NCBI GenBank assembly: GCA_013115125.1
Contig: JABANN010000285.1
Coordinates: forward strand, 1-42,786
Source: Perkinsus olseni
Lineage: Eukaryota > Perkinsozoa > Perkinsida
Reading direction: 5' to 3'
DNA length: 42,786 nucleotides
In this document: piece by piece, positions 1 to 10,918 of the stretch
Layout of the letters: each line of letters begins with the position of its first letter
Numbering within the stretch: position 1 is the first letter of the stretch
Translations under genes and position numbers: made by a program
Notes under the pieces: generated by a model
What the model saw: only the letters and a program-made list of their open reading frames with translations
Database searches by the model: none
What the model was told of the DNA's origin: nothing

Positions 1-1734
1 GAATTGGGAAGACAGCGCCCTCAGCGATCTTGCGTAGGTCGAGGTATTGAGCGCTTCGCTGATTCCTCACACACTCGCCGACGGCGGAGCGACACAACGA
101 CGAGAATCGAGTCCTCGCGAAGAATGATTGAGCAAAAAGGGAGAATGAAGTCGAACGACTTTCTCGAAGTTTAGACGAGTGAAGGGGCTTCAGTGATCGG
201 AGGCAACGACGTGGCCACGAAGGGCCCATCAAAGACTGAATGAGTTCAACTTTTGGCGGCACACGAGGTGTCGCTCAGACTGACACAAAATTTATCGACT
301 ATCTTCGGCCTTCTTCTCTGCGGGTAGCCGCTATGGTGTCGAAGAGGGCATCGACTTCATCCAGGCTCAACGTACGCTTGATGAGGAAGGCCGAGCTTCG
401 TCGGTCGAGGGGTCGGATCTGGTCCTTGAGGAGCTCAGGCAGGCTCATGAAGCCGCCCGGGAGTTGCTCCCCACCATGATCGAAAGAGTTCACCAACACT
501 CGACTTTCAACGCCAGATTTGCGGCACCACGTACAGGAACGGTCGCGTAGTTGACGAGTCATTGAGAGGCCAGTGGAGAGCCCACACAGGAAAAGTGGTG
601 AAGAGCTGATTACAAAGTAAGGCCGTGGAAAATGCGTGAACACAACAGCGAATCTTTTTCGAGACCTTCATTCGGCGTCGCATGGATGATTTAATTATCA
701 ATGCCGCGCTAGAGCCACCCGCTCCCGGGTCGGCGAGACTAAGAGCAACAGAAGCTTCCCACTTGAACCAAAGGAGGAGTTTAATGACATACTTGTCGGC
801 CCGGCAGGCGCCTCTTCTCCGGCGTCTTCGCTGAGCGCCTTGTGAAGCATGAAAGTCTCCCTCGTGAGAGATTTCAGTCGACTGCTGTACTCGCAAAGTT
901 CGTTGATACCGAGGACCCACACTTCAAAGGCATCTGCAAGGAGCCGATCAGCTTTGTGGACGCCTGACCAGCCCTACTCCTGTTTGGCAACACCAAGTCC
1001 AGTGCGGCACGGGAGGAGCCCTCGCGAAGGACAAGGGAGATGCACCAGCGATGAGCGGTGTTGGTCCCTCCGGCGTCCTGAAGGAGTTCTCGAAGGACCA
1101 TGAGCGAAGACGTGGACTTGCCTTCTCGTGCAGGCCAGGAAACCGTCGTCTCGACGACCTGCTTCGACGACCCTCCGGGCGCGTTGACCAACCCTTGACA
1201 ACTGCTAGGCGGCGATAGCACTGTGACGTCTCTCCAAACTCCACTCGGACCTGAAACCGTCTGCCGGGCACCGTTGAGGCGACCCCCTACTATGTCGGCT
1301 ATTTGCATCATCCGGTGCCGTTTCGCCTTTTCGGTCGGGTCCTCCCAGACGATCTGCCAAGAACCGCAAGGTGTACCTGCCCCAGTGGCGCTCCTTGCCC
1401 AGGAAGGAAAGCCTCGAGTGAACGATGAGCAGTACTGAGTATCTTAAAGACTCGTCGATGAGGTGTCGGTTGACGGGAGAGAAGGCCAGCCCTCGAGGGC
1501 AGCTTGCCCATCGACCAGCCCTCCGCCTTCAGGAGCTTGCATCTGGCAAGCCAAGGCTGCCTGAAGCCAGTGGACAGGCACACTACACGAAGTCGTTCGA
1601 TCTCCTCTGCGTTGCTGAGTCGGGACTGCCTCGGGCTGTACAAAACTGAGAAGAGCCATCAGCCTCTCCCAGGCCACTTCAACGTTACCGGCTCACGACC
1701 CACGACTACCCCAAGCCTCTCCCTTCCCACTGCA
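1..1734 (-). CDS. unidentified minus-strand exons running off the left edge
   Basis: Several minus-strand stretches read like short exons of a hydrophilic, helix-rich protein: about 310-500 (contains the motif MSLPELLKDQIRPLDRRS), about 1090-1310 (contains DPTEKAKRHRMMQIADIVGG), and about 1530-1650 (contains NAEEIERLRVV). A last stretch at 1-60 (QYLDLRKIAEGAVFPI) stays open to the window edge. I could not join them with consistent phases and do not recognise a family. They lie downstream of the coiled-coil gene at 1735-4335 on the same strand and could be a separate gene or an unrecognised continuation of it. The plus strand here shows only short open stretches with no family signal. Confidence 0.3.
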
Positions 1735-4335
1735 TCAATAGGTGGGGAGGGAGTCTGACACCCGGACAGGCTGACTATATGGTATAGGTCGCTTTACCAG
1801 TGTCCCACCTTCATCCTATCATCAGCTGCTGCCTTCTCCTGCCGCAGCTGTGATAGCTCACACTCCAGGGTAGCGCATCGCTCCGTCGCCTCATCCAGGC
1901 GTTCCTCCATCTCGCTTACTGAGCACGGAGAGGCAGGTGTCCGGCGTGATTCTCAGCCACCACTACGTCGTTTTTCCTTCCTCATCAGAGCCTCCGTAAG
2001 CTTATCCCGCTCCTTCTGCATGGCCCCCAGCCTGCCGGTCAGCTCCCTCTCCTTGGATGCCTACACAGCTCGCTGTGACCCGTCCCCGGAGTTGGCCCTC
2101 ACCCCTTGGCGGGAGCCAGCCATCACACCAGCGGCCTTCGTTAGCTGCTTCTCGAGGGTGGCGACTCTATTGCACTTCATTTCGTACCTTCCCACCTATA
2201 TTCCGGCACCCAGTGGTCCAAGCCACCTACTTGCTCGAGAGGTCGGTGTAGGTCTGACTGCGCTCGACCATCTGCCGAAAACTCCGAGTCTGGACACCAG
2301 CGGTGACAGCTTCTGAGAAACTGACGCTCAGAGAGGAGATACTCGTGCCACCGCACGCCCACTGCGATGTATTGCTGCCTGCTCTATCATCGCCCCCCCC
2401 GAGGCTTTGAGGAGCACGTGGCCGAGATCCTCCGACGTCACCTTCCCGAGAGCGTCTCTCATCAACGAAACCCAAGTAGCATCATCTATACAGGTCAGTG
2501 GCAAGCCCCGGCTCATATCGCCGGACAACCGACGGAGGTGCTCTTGACGACAATCGTCGCCGTCGTTACTCGCTGTTGCAGCACGGTGCCGGGCTATCAT
2601 CATTTCATCAAAGCAGATCTGCAGTCCAGCCCCAGTCGCCGCTGTGTGCGCTACGCTCAGACCATCACAAGAGCGCCGTACCTACTGTTTGGTGTTGTGG
2701 TATCTCAGAGGCTCACAAGGGCCTACCATAGCGGCAACTATGTTGCAGAATTGCCGTCGTCCGACATCGCTCTCCACCCCAATCGACTGCCTCAGCATTT
2801 CCCCGTCCCTTGCCGGCATGCCTACAGGCCGAAGTCTATTCCCGCAACCGCCATCGCAGGACATGCTGGTGATAACTGGGAGCGACGTACTTTCTTCGCC
2901 GCCGAGTTCCTTCAGAAGCTTTGCCAGTCGCAGCGGACTGTGGCAGCACTTCTTATACAACTGACACAGACGTCGATATCAACAGCTTGGCCAGCCTCAT
3001 TTACTTGGTTCAGAAGCCGATCTCTGAGATGCTCCGGAAGGATGCTCGGCTCCAGTGGACTCTCCTCTCCCTCAGTGGTGCCGATGAGCTCAGATTCCTG
3101 CGGTGATAGAGAAAATTCTTACGAAGAAACCTCCGAAGTGTCTATGCCCTCAGACACTCACCTCGACCTGTACTGCGATGGTCTTCACCTGCGGACGTGC
3201 TTGAACCTTCCTCTCTGCCGTAGTTGTTCGCCGTTCGGGTACGGTCCCACCCCCACAAGGATGAGCGAAGCACAACGCTGTGTTCGCAGCACCGACCGGG
3301 GTCATCTCCGATACGCCGGGGAGTTCCGGTCCACTCCCGGCTGGTCGTAGCGATTTGACATGGCAGCCGCCTCCGGGCGGCGGGAAGCCCTCAATCGGCT
3401 CCCTCCATGGTAGCCTCGCTGCTGCCCCCTTCCCCATCTCTGCCGCTAAAGTCCCATTGCCAACGAAGGTGCGGTTACACAAGGACACTTCACTTAGTTG
3501 GGACTGGCTGAGCGTCTGGTTCGTACTCAGCAAGAGAGTATCCGGCGACCCCTTATGCGAGGCAGCCTCTGTCGCGTCCTCTTCCTGGACCGTCAGGTCA
3601 ATCAGGTTTATTTCAGCAGCCTCGCCGATTGGCTCAGAGCGTGCATTCTCTGTGGGCCGGAGGAGGGCGCCCGAGACATCCTCTATTTCAGCATTTCCGG
3701 CATCTCGCTGGACCAGTCTCTTAGCATTAGAATTATTCGTGGCGCTTCGATCGGCAGCTGGACCCCCTTCATTCTCTGGCACCAATGCGTCTTGTGCCCT
3801 CTCCGGACCAATAGAAAGCTTTACAGTCTCTATACTAGCACTAAGCACGGCATCGCTCTGACGAGGACCTCTTCCTCCGACGAGGTTGCGAACGTTAGGA
3901 GAGGTCACCGTGACCTGAGGAGGGGCAGCAAGCGTGTTGTGCTGGGGGGAGCGAGCGGGATTTGAAGCAAAACTGGGCTGAGCCGAGAATCGAACTCGGG
4001 ACCTCTCGCACCCAAAGCGAGAATCATACCACTAGACCACACAGCCGATGAAAACCTCTGGACCATGAAACGCCCCACAGTGACTCTGCAGCGCAACCAA
4101 CCTCGTTCTCAACATGATACTCGGCAAACCACAAAGGTGGCTGCAGAACTTCGTTGGTCGTAAGAGACTCCGAACCAATTCCCTGATCAAACAGACTCGC
4201 GGCGACACTACCCCATTTGAGTGTGAAGTTGACACTGTGACCCCTTACGCCCGAGGACGCACTGTAGTCTTGGAAACTCCCAGTCCTCGAAGACGAGTCC
4301 GTGGGCGAGGCAAGGTTCCGTTGAGTCCTGCGCAT
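1735..4335 (-). CDS. coiled-coil protein with a SUMO-interaction-like motif (10 exons, about 647 aa)
   Basis: Exons read on the minus strand at 4335-4102, 3914-3162, 3097-3005, 2960-2727, 2618-2352, 2289-2231, 2166-2103, 2060-1967, 1918-1809 and 1770-1735. Each boundary is GT/AG and each junction keeps phase, which supports one gene of 1944 coding bases. The start is an ATG at 4335 (MRRTQRN). The large second exon is Ser/Thr/Glu-rich and low in order; around residue 183 it has LIDLT followed by VQEED, the form of a SUMO-interaction motif (hydrophobic core plus acidic tail). The last third is heptad-like (VATLEKQLTKAA, LDEATERCATLECELSQL) and should form a coiled coil. Function is unknown; a scaffold role is a guess. 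The end (exon PVRVSDSLPTY then stop) is the least certain part. Intron 1 (3915-4101) holds a tRNA-Pro gene. Confidence 0.6.
3975..4046 (-). tRNA. tRNA-Pro (anticodon TGG)
   Basis: A 72 nt cloverleaf on the minus strand. The acceptor arms GGCTGTG and CTCAGCC pair at six of seven positions (one T-T mismatch). The anticodon stem TCTCGC/GCGAGA closes the loop TTTGGGT, placing TGG at positions 34-36. The T-arm reads CCGAG TTCGATT CTCGG. Both internal promoter boxes are present (A box TGGTCTAGTGG, B box GTTCGATTC). It lies in the 187 nt first intron of the coiled-coil gene at 1735-4335, in the same orientation as that gene. Confidence 0.95.
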
Positions 4336-5680
4336 GTGTTCGTATATAATATCATGATAGCCTTCTCCATTGCTGTCGGTGCCTGGCCAGTCGTCACACA
4401 CTCAACGGTCTCTAAGCTTTCAACACATATGCTACTGGCACGCAACAAATCTCGATGCCCCAGTACTTCGATGCTAGCTGCCACGTCTCCAAGGCCCTTA
4501 CCATAAGCCTGCACCGGTGGATTGAGTATCTACCACCCACGCAAATCTATACACACCCTAGCTTGAGCACAAAACATCATAGGGAAGCGCCGCCGTGAAT
4601 CACTCAAGAGCACCTACGTTGGCAGTGGATACGGAATCAGTAGAGTTTTCATCGTTGACGTAGCCGAGCCGTGGGTGCCGGGGAAGGGGGTTCTCCAACT
4701 CCTCGACTGATGTCTCTCCCTGCCACAATTAGGAACTACTAGCGAGGCGCCCGGACAATAGAGCGGTCAGTCAATTCTCATCTGTTTTGGTATTCCGATC
4801 GAAATATCGGCACACCGTTCCCACCTTGCACTCTTCCCAGCACGTAGGGACTGGGTGTTCAACAACCGAAGGCGGCTCCGGCGAGTCTCTAGCGTCGGGG
4901 TCAGAAGCTTTCCGCCGAAGCTGTTTGTATCTCTCTCTCACCTCCATAAGTCGGCTGGACATCGAAAAGAAACTACAAGACATCCGCACCTCGCGACCCG
5001 TAAACGGAAAACCTTCTCCCGTGCAACAACAGCTACCAGGCAGCCGGAGCTGGGAACAGTGAAAGCACTCCAGGCTCCAGTTCATACCGCAGCTGGCTCC
5101 TGCGTATTCACCTCACGCCGACAAATCTGAGCTATGGCAAACGTTCTTCTCATCGGAAGGATATCTGTTTTGCAGTTCGCTTGCCGTTCCCGCACCGTGG
5201 ACACAACAGGTGGCCTCAAACACGAGTATAACCTTGTGCGTACGTACACTGTACGCGAAAATATCGATCCAGCTATGGAGCACGCTGTTGAGTAATACAG
5301 CTGTCTATGCGTGCCACCGCGCAACAACACAGAACAACACCAGAGTGGCACATATGTGACTAAGCCTACGGAACAGTAGTGCTGCTCAGGTCACGGAGCA
5401 CGGGGCGTTAAGGGTTCATGCAGATAGAAGGATCGCTCGAGGGTGGATGTAAAGCAACGCCTTCGCCTATGAAAGCGATGGCCTCTGCAAGCAGATTGAA
5501 CTCGAGTTTGTCATGTCTGGCGAGGCGTCACATATTCGTACTTGCTATAGCCACAAGCATGAATAAAAGGATGAAGCAATGAGAATGTATTCAGCCAGTC
5601 GCTACGGAGTCCTCGACCGTAAACCCAGTGATCTTCAACGCAGACTTCAACCCGAAAGTGCACTCCTAAATTACGCTGAT
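4336..5680. other. mostly unexplained stretch; possible minus-strand exon at 4771-5085
   Basis: No recognised gene. A minus-strand open stretch ends at 4771 with a charged segment (MEVRERYKQLRRKASD, then a Cys-containing tail ending NTKTDEN and a stop). An ATG at about 5143 (MRRTFAIAQICRRE) could begin the same gene, since it is followed at once by a GTGAAT donor. A second minus-strand open stretch at about 4400-4500 (VAASIEVLGHRDLL) could be an upstream part of the coiled-coil gene. None of these could be tied to a family. From 5350 to 5680 I see nothing but unstructured sequence. Confidence 0.2.
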
Positions 5681-6499
5681 ACCATCGACCATCATCGGTT
5701 TTGAAAGCCAGCAGAGGCTACGCCCCAACGAAAAGAAAGAAGGCCTCGAGAGTGCCTCTCAGCTCCAATACCGCTTGGCTGATCCGAACGAAGGGTATGA
5801 CCACTGGTCGGACCCTTCATTCGAAGTGGTCCCCGACAGGCCAGCTTTTATAGCATACGACCCGGCGGAAAAGGTAGACACCCGAGATCACTTGAAAAGT
5901 CTTTGGCCACCGGCGTTCCGCTATCGAGTTTTATCTTTCAGCCGGAGTGCTCCTCTCGTGCTTGTTTCAGAGGGTAGTCGGGAGCTTGGCGTAGAAGTGG
6001 ATATATCCGACATTGGAATGAAGGAGGAGTGGAGGAAGCGAGGAGCCGACTCGGAGATGCTCAGGCAATTCCTCAAATACTAGGGTTAATCGCGAAGCGT
6101 CTGCAACGACTGCCGCGTGGCTCACGACGTAGCTCACGGGTTTACTGCTTAACTCCCTTAATTGTACGGCTGCTGGCCTATCCTTGGGAGCGGATATGGT
6201 TGTCGCACTGTAGGAAAGAAATAGGGGATAGTGCATGACTGGCGGTGAGAAATTCGTGTAGACTATCAGGTCGATAGCAAGAGGCCAAGAATTCAGGAAG
6301 CCCATTTTGAACTGGGCCCAGAGGAGATGTCGCAGGACTGGGACGAACCCTTCAAGAAGGCGGGCTTCAGAATATCAGGTCGCTATTAGTCACTGGCTGA
6401 TGATCATCAGAAGCTGTCGACTATCTCACTTTTGGGGGTTGGGATTCCGACTACGTCAAGCACAAGTTTACCAACAACCTCGACGACGACACGGCCTAA
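5681..6499 (+). pseudogene. degenerate first copy of the tandem secreted-protein family
   Basis: Four segments match the exons of the two intact copies downstream. Exon 1 ends at 5873 with FIAYDPAEK (others: FVAYDPKKQ, FVAYDPQKQ) and carries an extra DHWSDPSFEVVPD. Exon 2 is about 5970-6082 and contains MKEEWRKRGADSEMLRQFLK. Exon 3 is about 6263-6384 and contains FELGPEEMSQDWDEPFKKAG. Exon 4 ends at 6499. Three things suggest decay. No signal-peptide exon with an in-frame Met is found before SQQRLRPNEKK. Exon 2 is one base short relative to the GTAGTGGGGGAG of copy 2, so its start and end lie in different frames. The end of exon 2 has TAGGGT where the paralogues have a GT donor. A sequencing error could explain the frame but not the donor. 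Confidence 0.65.
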
Positions 6500-6930
6500 A
6501 ATGTCCAACAGTGCTCGCGGCATATCATGAACCGCAAAGAAAATTCACTGCCTACTACGTGTTGGAGTAAATGTGTATGACGGAGTATCCAGAATGATGT
6601 CTGATGCTGATTCTAACGCTCGCCTTCGTTGAGGGTCACTGACACTGCCAGCTTGAGATTAATGGTCCCTAGTCGGGGACTACCAGGGCGTCAAACAGTC
6701 AGGAGATGAGGTGCTAGGAACGCTGTGATGAGAATGTCGAGGCGGCTCCGGTGACTTCCTTCGTGAACTCGCCACTCGGCTAAAGATGGCCTGTCCAGAC
6801 TCGCGATAGAGGCAGCGAAGGGGGGCTGCTAGTCTAGCAGTGCTAGAGTGACTCTAGTAGAGTCGAATTACGAGGACTTCGTTATTCGTTGTCCGAGAAC
6901 TCGCCTCGAAGGATCAGTTCGGCAGACCTT

Positions 6931-7636
6931 ATGATCGCTTGTCGCCCCCTTCGCCTTATCTGCGTTGCCTTCGCGGTCCTACTGTCAACCGTATCCTGCC
7001 TGAAGAGCCAACAGCAGCAAAGGAAGCCAGATGACCTCGAGAATGGAATGACTAACCCTTCTCAGCTTGAACACCGCTGGGCTAAGCCCTCTGAGGGGCG
7101 ACCAGACTACACATTCGTTGCATACGACCCCAAGAAACAGGTAGGAAGCTATTCTTCCTGAGGTTACTAGACTTGGCCGTATGACCGAGTGTCATACTGA
7201 AGCATACTGAGGTCGATGTCTTCAGGATGTAGTGGGGGAGGTTTCTCTCTCTGCAAACGTCAACGTCGAAAAGGTCCGGATGAGCGAAGAGTGGAAGAAC
7301 CGAGGAGCCTTCACGGAGTTGCTTAGACAGATGCTAAAAAACGTGGGTCTATCTGGTCTCCTAAATAGCAACTGCAATTGAATTGGGCGTAGTGCCGTGA
7401 CATTTGTGCTCATTCGCAGGTTCAGAGAGAGAAGTTCAGAATCAAGGAAGCGGTCCACAAGGCTCTCGATAATAAGATTCCAGATGACTTTGAGGAGCTG
7501 TACAAAGAAGCAGGCTTTGAAATTTTCGGTGAGTATAGGTCCTACCGATTTGGTTAAGAGCATCGTTTCAGATGGCGATGGCTATGTTGAAGCTGCTCAC
7601 GATTTCACAAAGTCTGCACAGAAGGTCATTGTGTAG
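6931..7636 (+). CDS. secreted protein, tandem family copy 2 (166 aa, 4 exons)
   Basis: Exons 6931-7140, 7226-7342, 7420-7528 and 7572-7636 join in phase to 501 bases. The ATG at 6931 begins a clear signal peptide (basic MIACRPLR, then LICVAFAVLLSTVSC). An upstream in-frame ATG also exists at 6889, but the paralogue aligns from 6931. The mature part is charged and has the family signature EGRPDYTFVAYDP at the end of exon 1, then a helical MSEEWKNRGAFTELLRQMLK in exon 2. No transmembrane segment follows the signal, and cysteines are scarce. No known family was recognised, so the function is open; a parasite export or surface role is only an inference. Exons 1 and 2 are the same length as those of copy 3. 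Confidence 0.85.
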
Positions 7637-8877
7637 AGTCACTCAGAATAGACTCTCCCACTGCCTCTAGTTGGTCACTGCCTCGCACATTTGAATTACC
7701 TATTGGAAACTTGTAAGTGGGAAATGAAAGATCATCCGAGAGATGTCGGGGATCAGCTGATGCTGCATAGCGCTCTCATATATGTTCACGATACGTCATG
7801 ATGTCCACGGCGCTTGACTTATTTTGTTCGAAGTACTCCAAACTAATGAGCTTGTATCGTAGTAGTGCCGGAGTTACACTCGGGGGTTTAGGTTTTGGTG
7901 GTGAAGTCGAGCGAACCTCTTGCTCGTCTTGCTGCAAGAGGGAATGTAACAGCAGTGCGCTTTCATTAGGACAACAACCGCGTTTCAACGCTCTTTGCCC
8001 CGGGAGGCTGTGACTTTGCGGAACCGCCCCGTAAAGACGCATGTCCTGTGCCATGGGATGGAAGGACTTCCGGGCGACAACAGTCGGCACGCAAGCACGA
8101 AAAAGCGAGCAAGCGAACTGATCGCCTGACTGTTGTGTGCTGTGTTATGTGCTGGACACAGTGTGTCTCATTGCTTTAGCCGCCGGTAGTAATGTGTTAA
8201 CTGTGTTACGTTTTTAATCTGTCGGAGGAACTGTTCCCTCCAACGAGTTGCACTCTAGCACCCTATCAATGATAAAGGGATCGGTGGTGTCGACTGGCTC
8301 AAACGACCAGAACTCTGGAATTCGTCGTTGCTTGCACCGTATCACTGAGTCGTAAATCGTCTACTCACCGCGTGGTCGAAGGCACGCGTATGTTGAATCG
8401 CCCTGCATATTGTCCGTTGCTGATACTGCTTTTCTTAAGTGATGTTCAACTGTCCGCTTCGAACTAACGAACCGTTCGCAGATGCTACAAAGGTTGAAGA
8501 TAGAAGGTTTGATGGCAGCGAAACCTCAGCACCGAACAGAACTGCCGCGAAGACCCGTCGTCATAGCGCAAAACCCGTGCTCAGCACGGCGCGCTGAGTT
8601 GCTGATGGATGATGCACAGAGGACCAGTCACATCAAGCCTTTGCGACAGCGTCTCTGCTTGAGTAACTCAACTTGAGTGGTTACAGAGAGCCTGGGAACC
8701 TTGAGGACATGTGCCACATGTCCTCGACCACTGGTCGGGAAACGATTTGCTATGGAGTTCCGCGCAACCTCGACGCCACAACACATTTCGCCTTTCCAAT
8801 CGATCGATCGCCTCTCGATCGATTACATCGAGCTCCCTAGATTTTCCATCTCTTTCACATCCGCTACCGTCGTTGCG
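7637..8877. other. spacer between secreted-family copies 2 and 3
   Basis: No gene is supported. The only notable points are a small palindromic patch around 8799-8824 built from repeated ATCG units just upstream of copy 3, and a short stretch at about 8063-8096 that resembles 10689-10725 (see findings). Confidence 0.4.
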
Positions 8878-9684
8878 ATGATTGCTCACCACCCTAGCTA
8901 TCTCATCTGCGTGGCGTTCGCCCTTCTACCGCTGACCGTTGGATCTCTCAAGAGCCAGAGGCATATCGGAGTGCAAACCGATCCCGAGAAGGGGATGGCC
9001 GACACCCCCCAGCTTGAATACCGCTGGGCTACGCCATCGGAAGGGCGCCCGGACTACACATTCGTGGCTTACGACCCCCAGAAGCAGGTAGGGAGCCTGA
9101 CTCACGCAGGCGTTCTGCATAGAGGCTTGCATCTGTGGTCCAGATAAACAATCTCGGTTGCCATATTTAGGCCATAGTGGGTGAACTGTCATTTACCATA
9201 TTGGCCAAGATCAATGAAGCTAAGATGGACGAAGAACTGGTAGACCGCGGAGTCCCTACCGAGATGCTCGAAGCGATGGTGAAAGCTGTGAGTCCGATTC
9301 GTTTGCAGAGAACCAAGTAGAAGGTTTGCCAAAGGTTGAACAAGTCCTATCACGGGGGAGCTCACTAATCCTAGTCGAAAGCAGGCTTCCTCGGTGTGAG
9401 ACCTGGACTGCCATTGCGCCTACCTAGAGCAGAAGCGAGAACAGACGGCGCTGAGGCAAGCACACTGTCGATCAGATCCCGGGAGTGAAGTTCGAGGTTT
9501 CGGAAGTGGAAAGGAAATGGGACGGCGACGGCTCTTTCGAAGAAGAGGTGTTTGAGGACGTAGGCTTCTTCACCGCAAGTAAGCACAGAACTTCCGAATC
9601 TCAAGAGCTTTTTCTGTTTCAGGTGATGTTTGCGATTATACACTCGTAACTTACAACATACCCCGTCAAGAGAACACGCTGTAG
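8878..9684 (+). CDS. secreted protein, tandem family copy 3 (163 aa, 4 exons)
   Basis: Exons 8878-9087, 9171-9287, 9476-9578 and 9623-9684 join in phase to 492 bases ending in TAG. The signal peptide is MIAHHPSYLICVAFALLPL followed by TVGS. The family signature EGRPDYTFVAYDP is identical to copy 2, and exon 2 keeps MDEELVDRGVPTEMLEAMVK. Exons 1 and 2 (210 and 117 bases) match copy 2 exactly in length, while exons 3 and 4 differ in length and keep little sequence (copy 3 ends IPRQENTL, copy 2 ends SAQKVIV). This suggests a constrained N-terminal half and a fast-changing C-terminal half. The long spacer before it (7637-8877) holds no recognised gene. Confidence 0.85.
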
Positions 9685-10918
9685 GCAGTCAACTGCATCT
9701 GCCGCTGTATGGCCCTTTAGCGTCCCTAATCTCTAAAGACCATCGACCTTCGGGAGTAGTAGTGGCATTATGTGTTGATAGTTGTCCTTGTTCATACCAG
9801 ATGTTATGTACACTTCGCCGCGCTCATGTTTTGAGTCCTTCAGCTTCTTGGTGCGTTTTCTTCCGAACTGTACGAGTTGGCGTTAGCGAATCCTGGACAG
9901 GACCTCATTTTAGAATTGGCGTCGTGGGTTTCAACGAGCAGCGGAATACGGGTAGAAGAGGGCCATTACGGCTCACTTTCGATCCCTTTGAACCACTTGA
10001 AGGGTCCACAAAACTGCGTACCACTTCAACACTACCAGTGCTTGACATAGAACACACCCCACGACTGACCGACCAGGCTTGGGTGTTAGAATGACATCCG
10101 ACGGCCTGTACACAAGCAGTTCATGGACGACAGGACCTTCGTTCTCCCCAATCGGGAGGGCGCTCTCAAACAGGGGCGAATGTTGGGCCATGCGTCACCA
10201 CGAAGATTTCGACAAGTATTTTCACAAACAATGAATATTCAACTGTGAGCAATCGGCGTTGCCAAATACTCAACACCGATAAGCGGCCAAGCTCAACTCG
10301 GCCGCCGCGGTCCGAGCTTTCGGGAGATAGTGTGTCAGGACTTTTAGGAACTTCCGAAGGGGTGGAAGAATGCTGAGCCAAGGTAATCGGACGGCAAATC
10401 AAGCGCATTAGTTCAGCATAGAATGGACTGATGCTACTCTAGAATACGATGCATTATCAGCATTGGCTCAACCGAGGGGCACATTTCCTCTCCTTGACGG
10501 TTGACTCCCCGAAAACGGCCGGGAAAGTTCCCTATGTACCGGCCCACCTGTCCAAGGCGTTTGCGGCTAATCCCAGATGGCCTGGGCCAGGTCACCAGCT
10601 GCTCCCATTCCCAGTACCTCCTAAGACATCGACAAGGAACTACGAGGCACCCATCTCAGCGATACGACAAACGCAAAACTGCCTGTCAGGTGACAACAGT
10701 TGGCAAGCAAACATGACAAAAACAATTCAAGTCCTTAGAGTGGGTTATCCGTATTGTGTTCAACGACTAAGCCACCGCCTGAGCATGCACCTCAATACGT
10801 TAAGGGTTTCTATACAAGTGTTTTGGAAGCCGGGGCAAGAGAGCTCACGCTACTCAGTACCTCTCCTGCAGTTAAGGCTTCCATGAGCTGAGCATCACCC
10901 CTATGCTGGTCGCGGATC
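9685..10918. other. gene-free stretch
   Basis: Open stretches on either strand are long enough to notice (for example 10449-10886 plus, 145 codons) but show no family motif, no exon-like flanks and no paralogue in the window. Apart from the weak repeat with 8063-8096 I see nothing in it. Confidence 0.4.

Noticed and set aside
2367-3350. The longest single open stretch of the window (327 codons, plus strand)
   Set aside because: It lies antisense to four exons of the minus-strand coiled-coil gene, whose splice sites and phases all agree. The plus reading is Pro/Ser/Arg-rich with no motif, as expected for a shadow.
3150-3908. Treating the 252-codon minus-strand stretch as a single-exon gene starting at 3908
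   Set aside because: The first codon there is GTG, and an AG acceptor (CCTCAG) lies just upstream at 3915. The stretch joins in phase to exons on both sides, so it is an internal exon.
9685-10918. A relic of a mobile element in the gene-free stretch
   Set aside because: No terminal repeats, target-site duplication or polymerase, integrase or transposase motif could be seen; only a weak 35-base similarity to 8063-8096.
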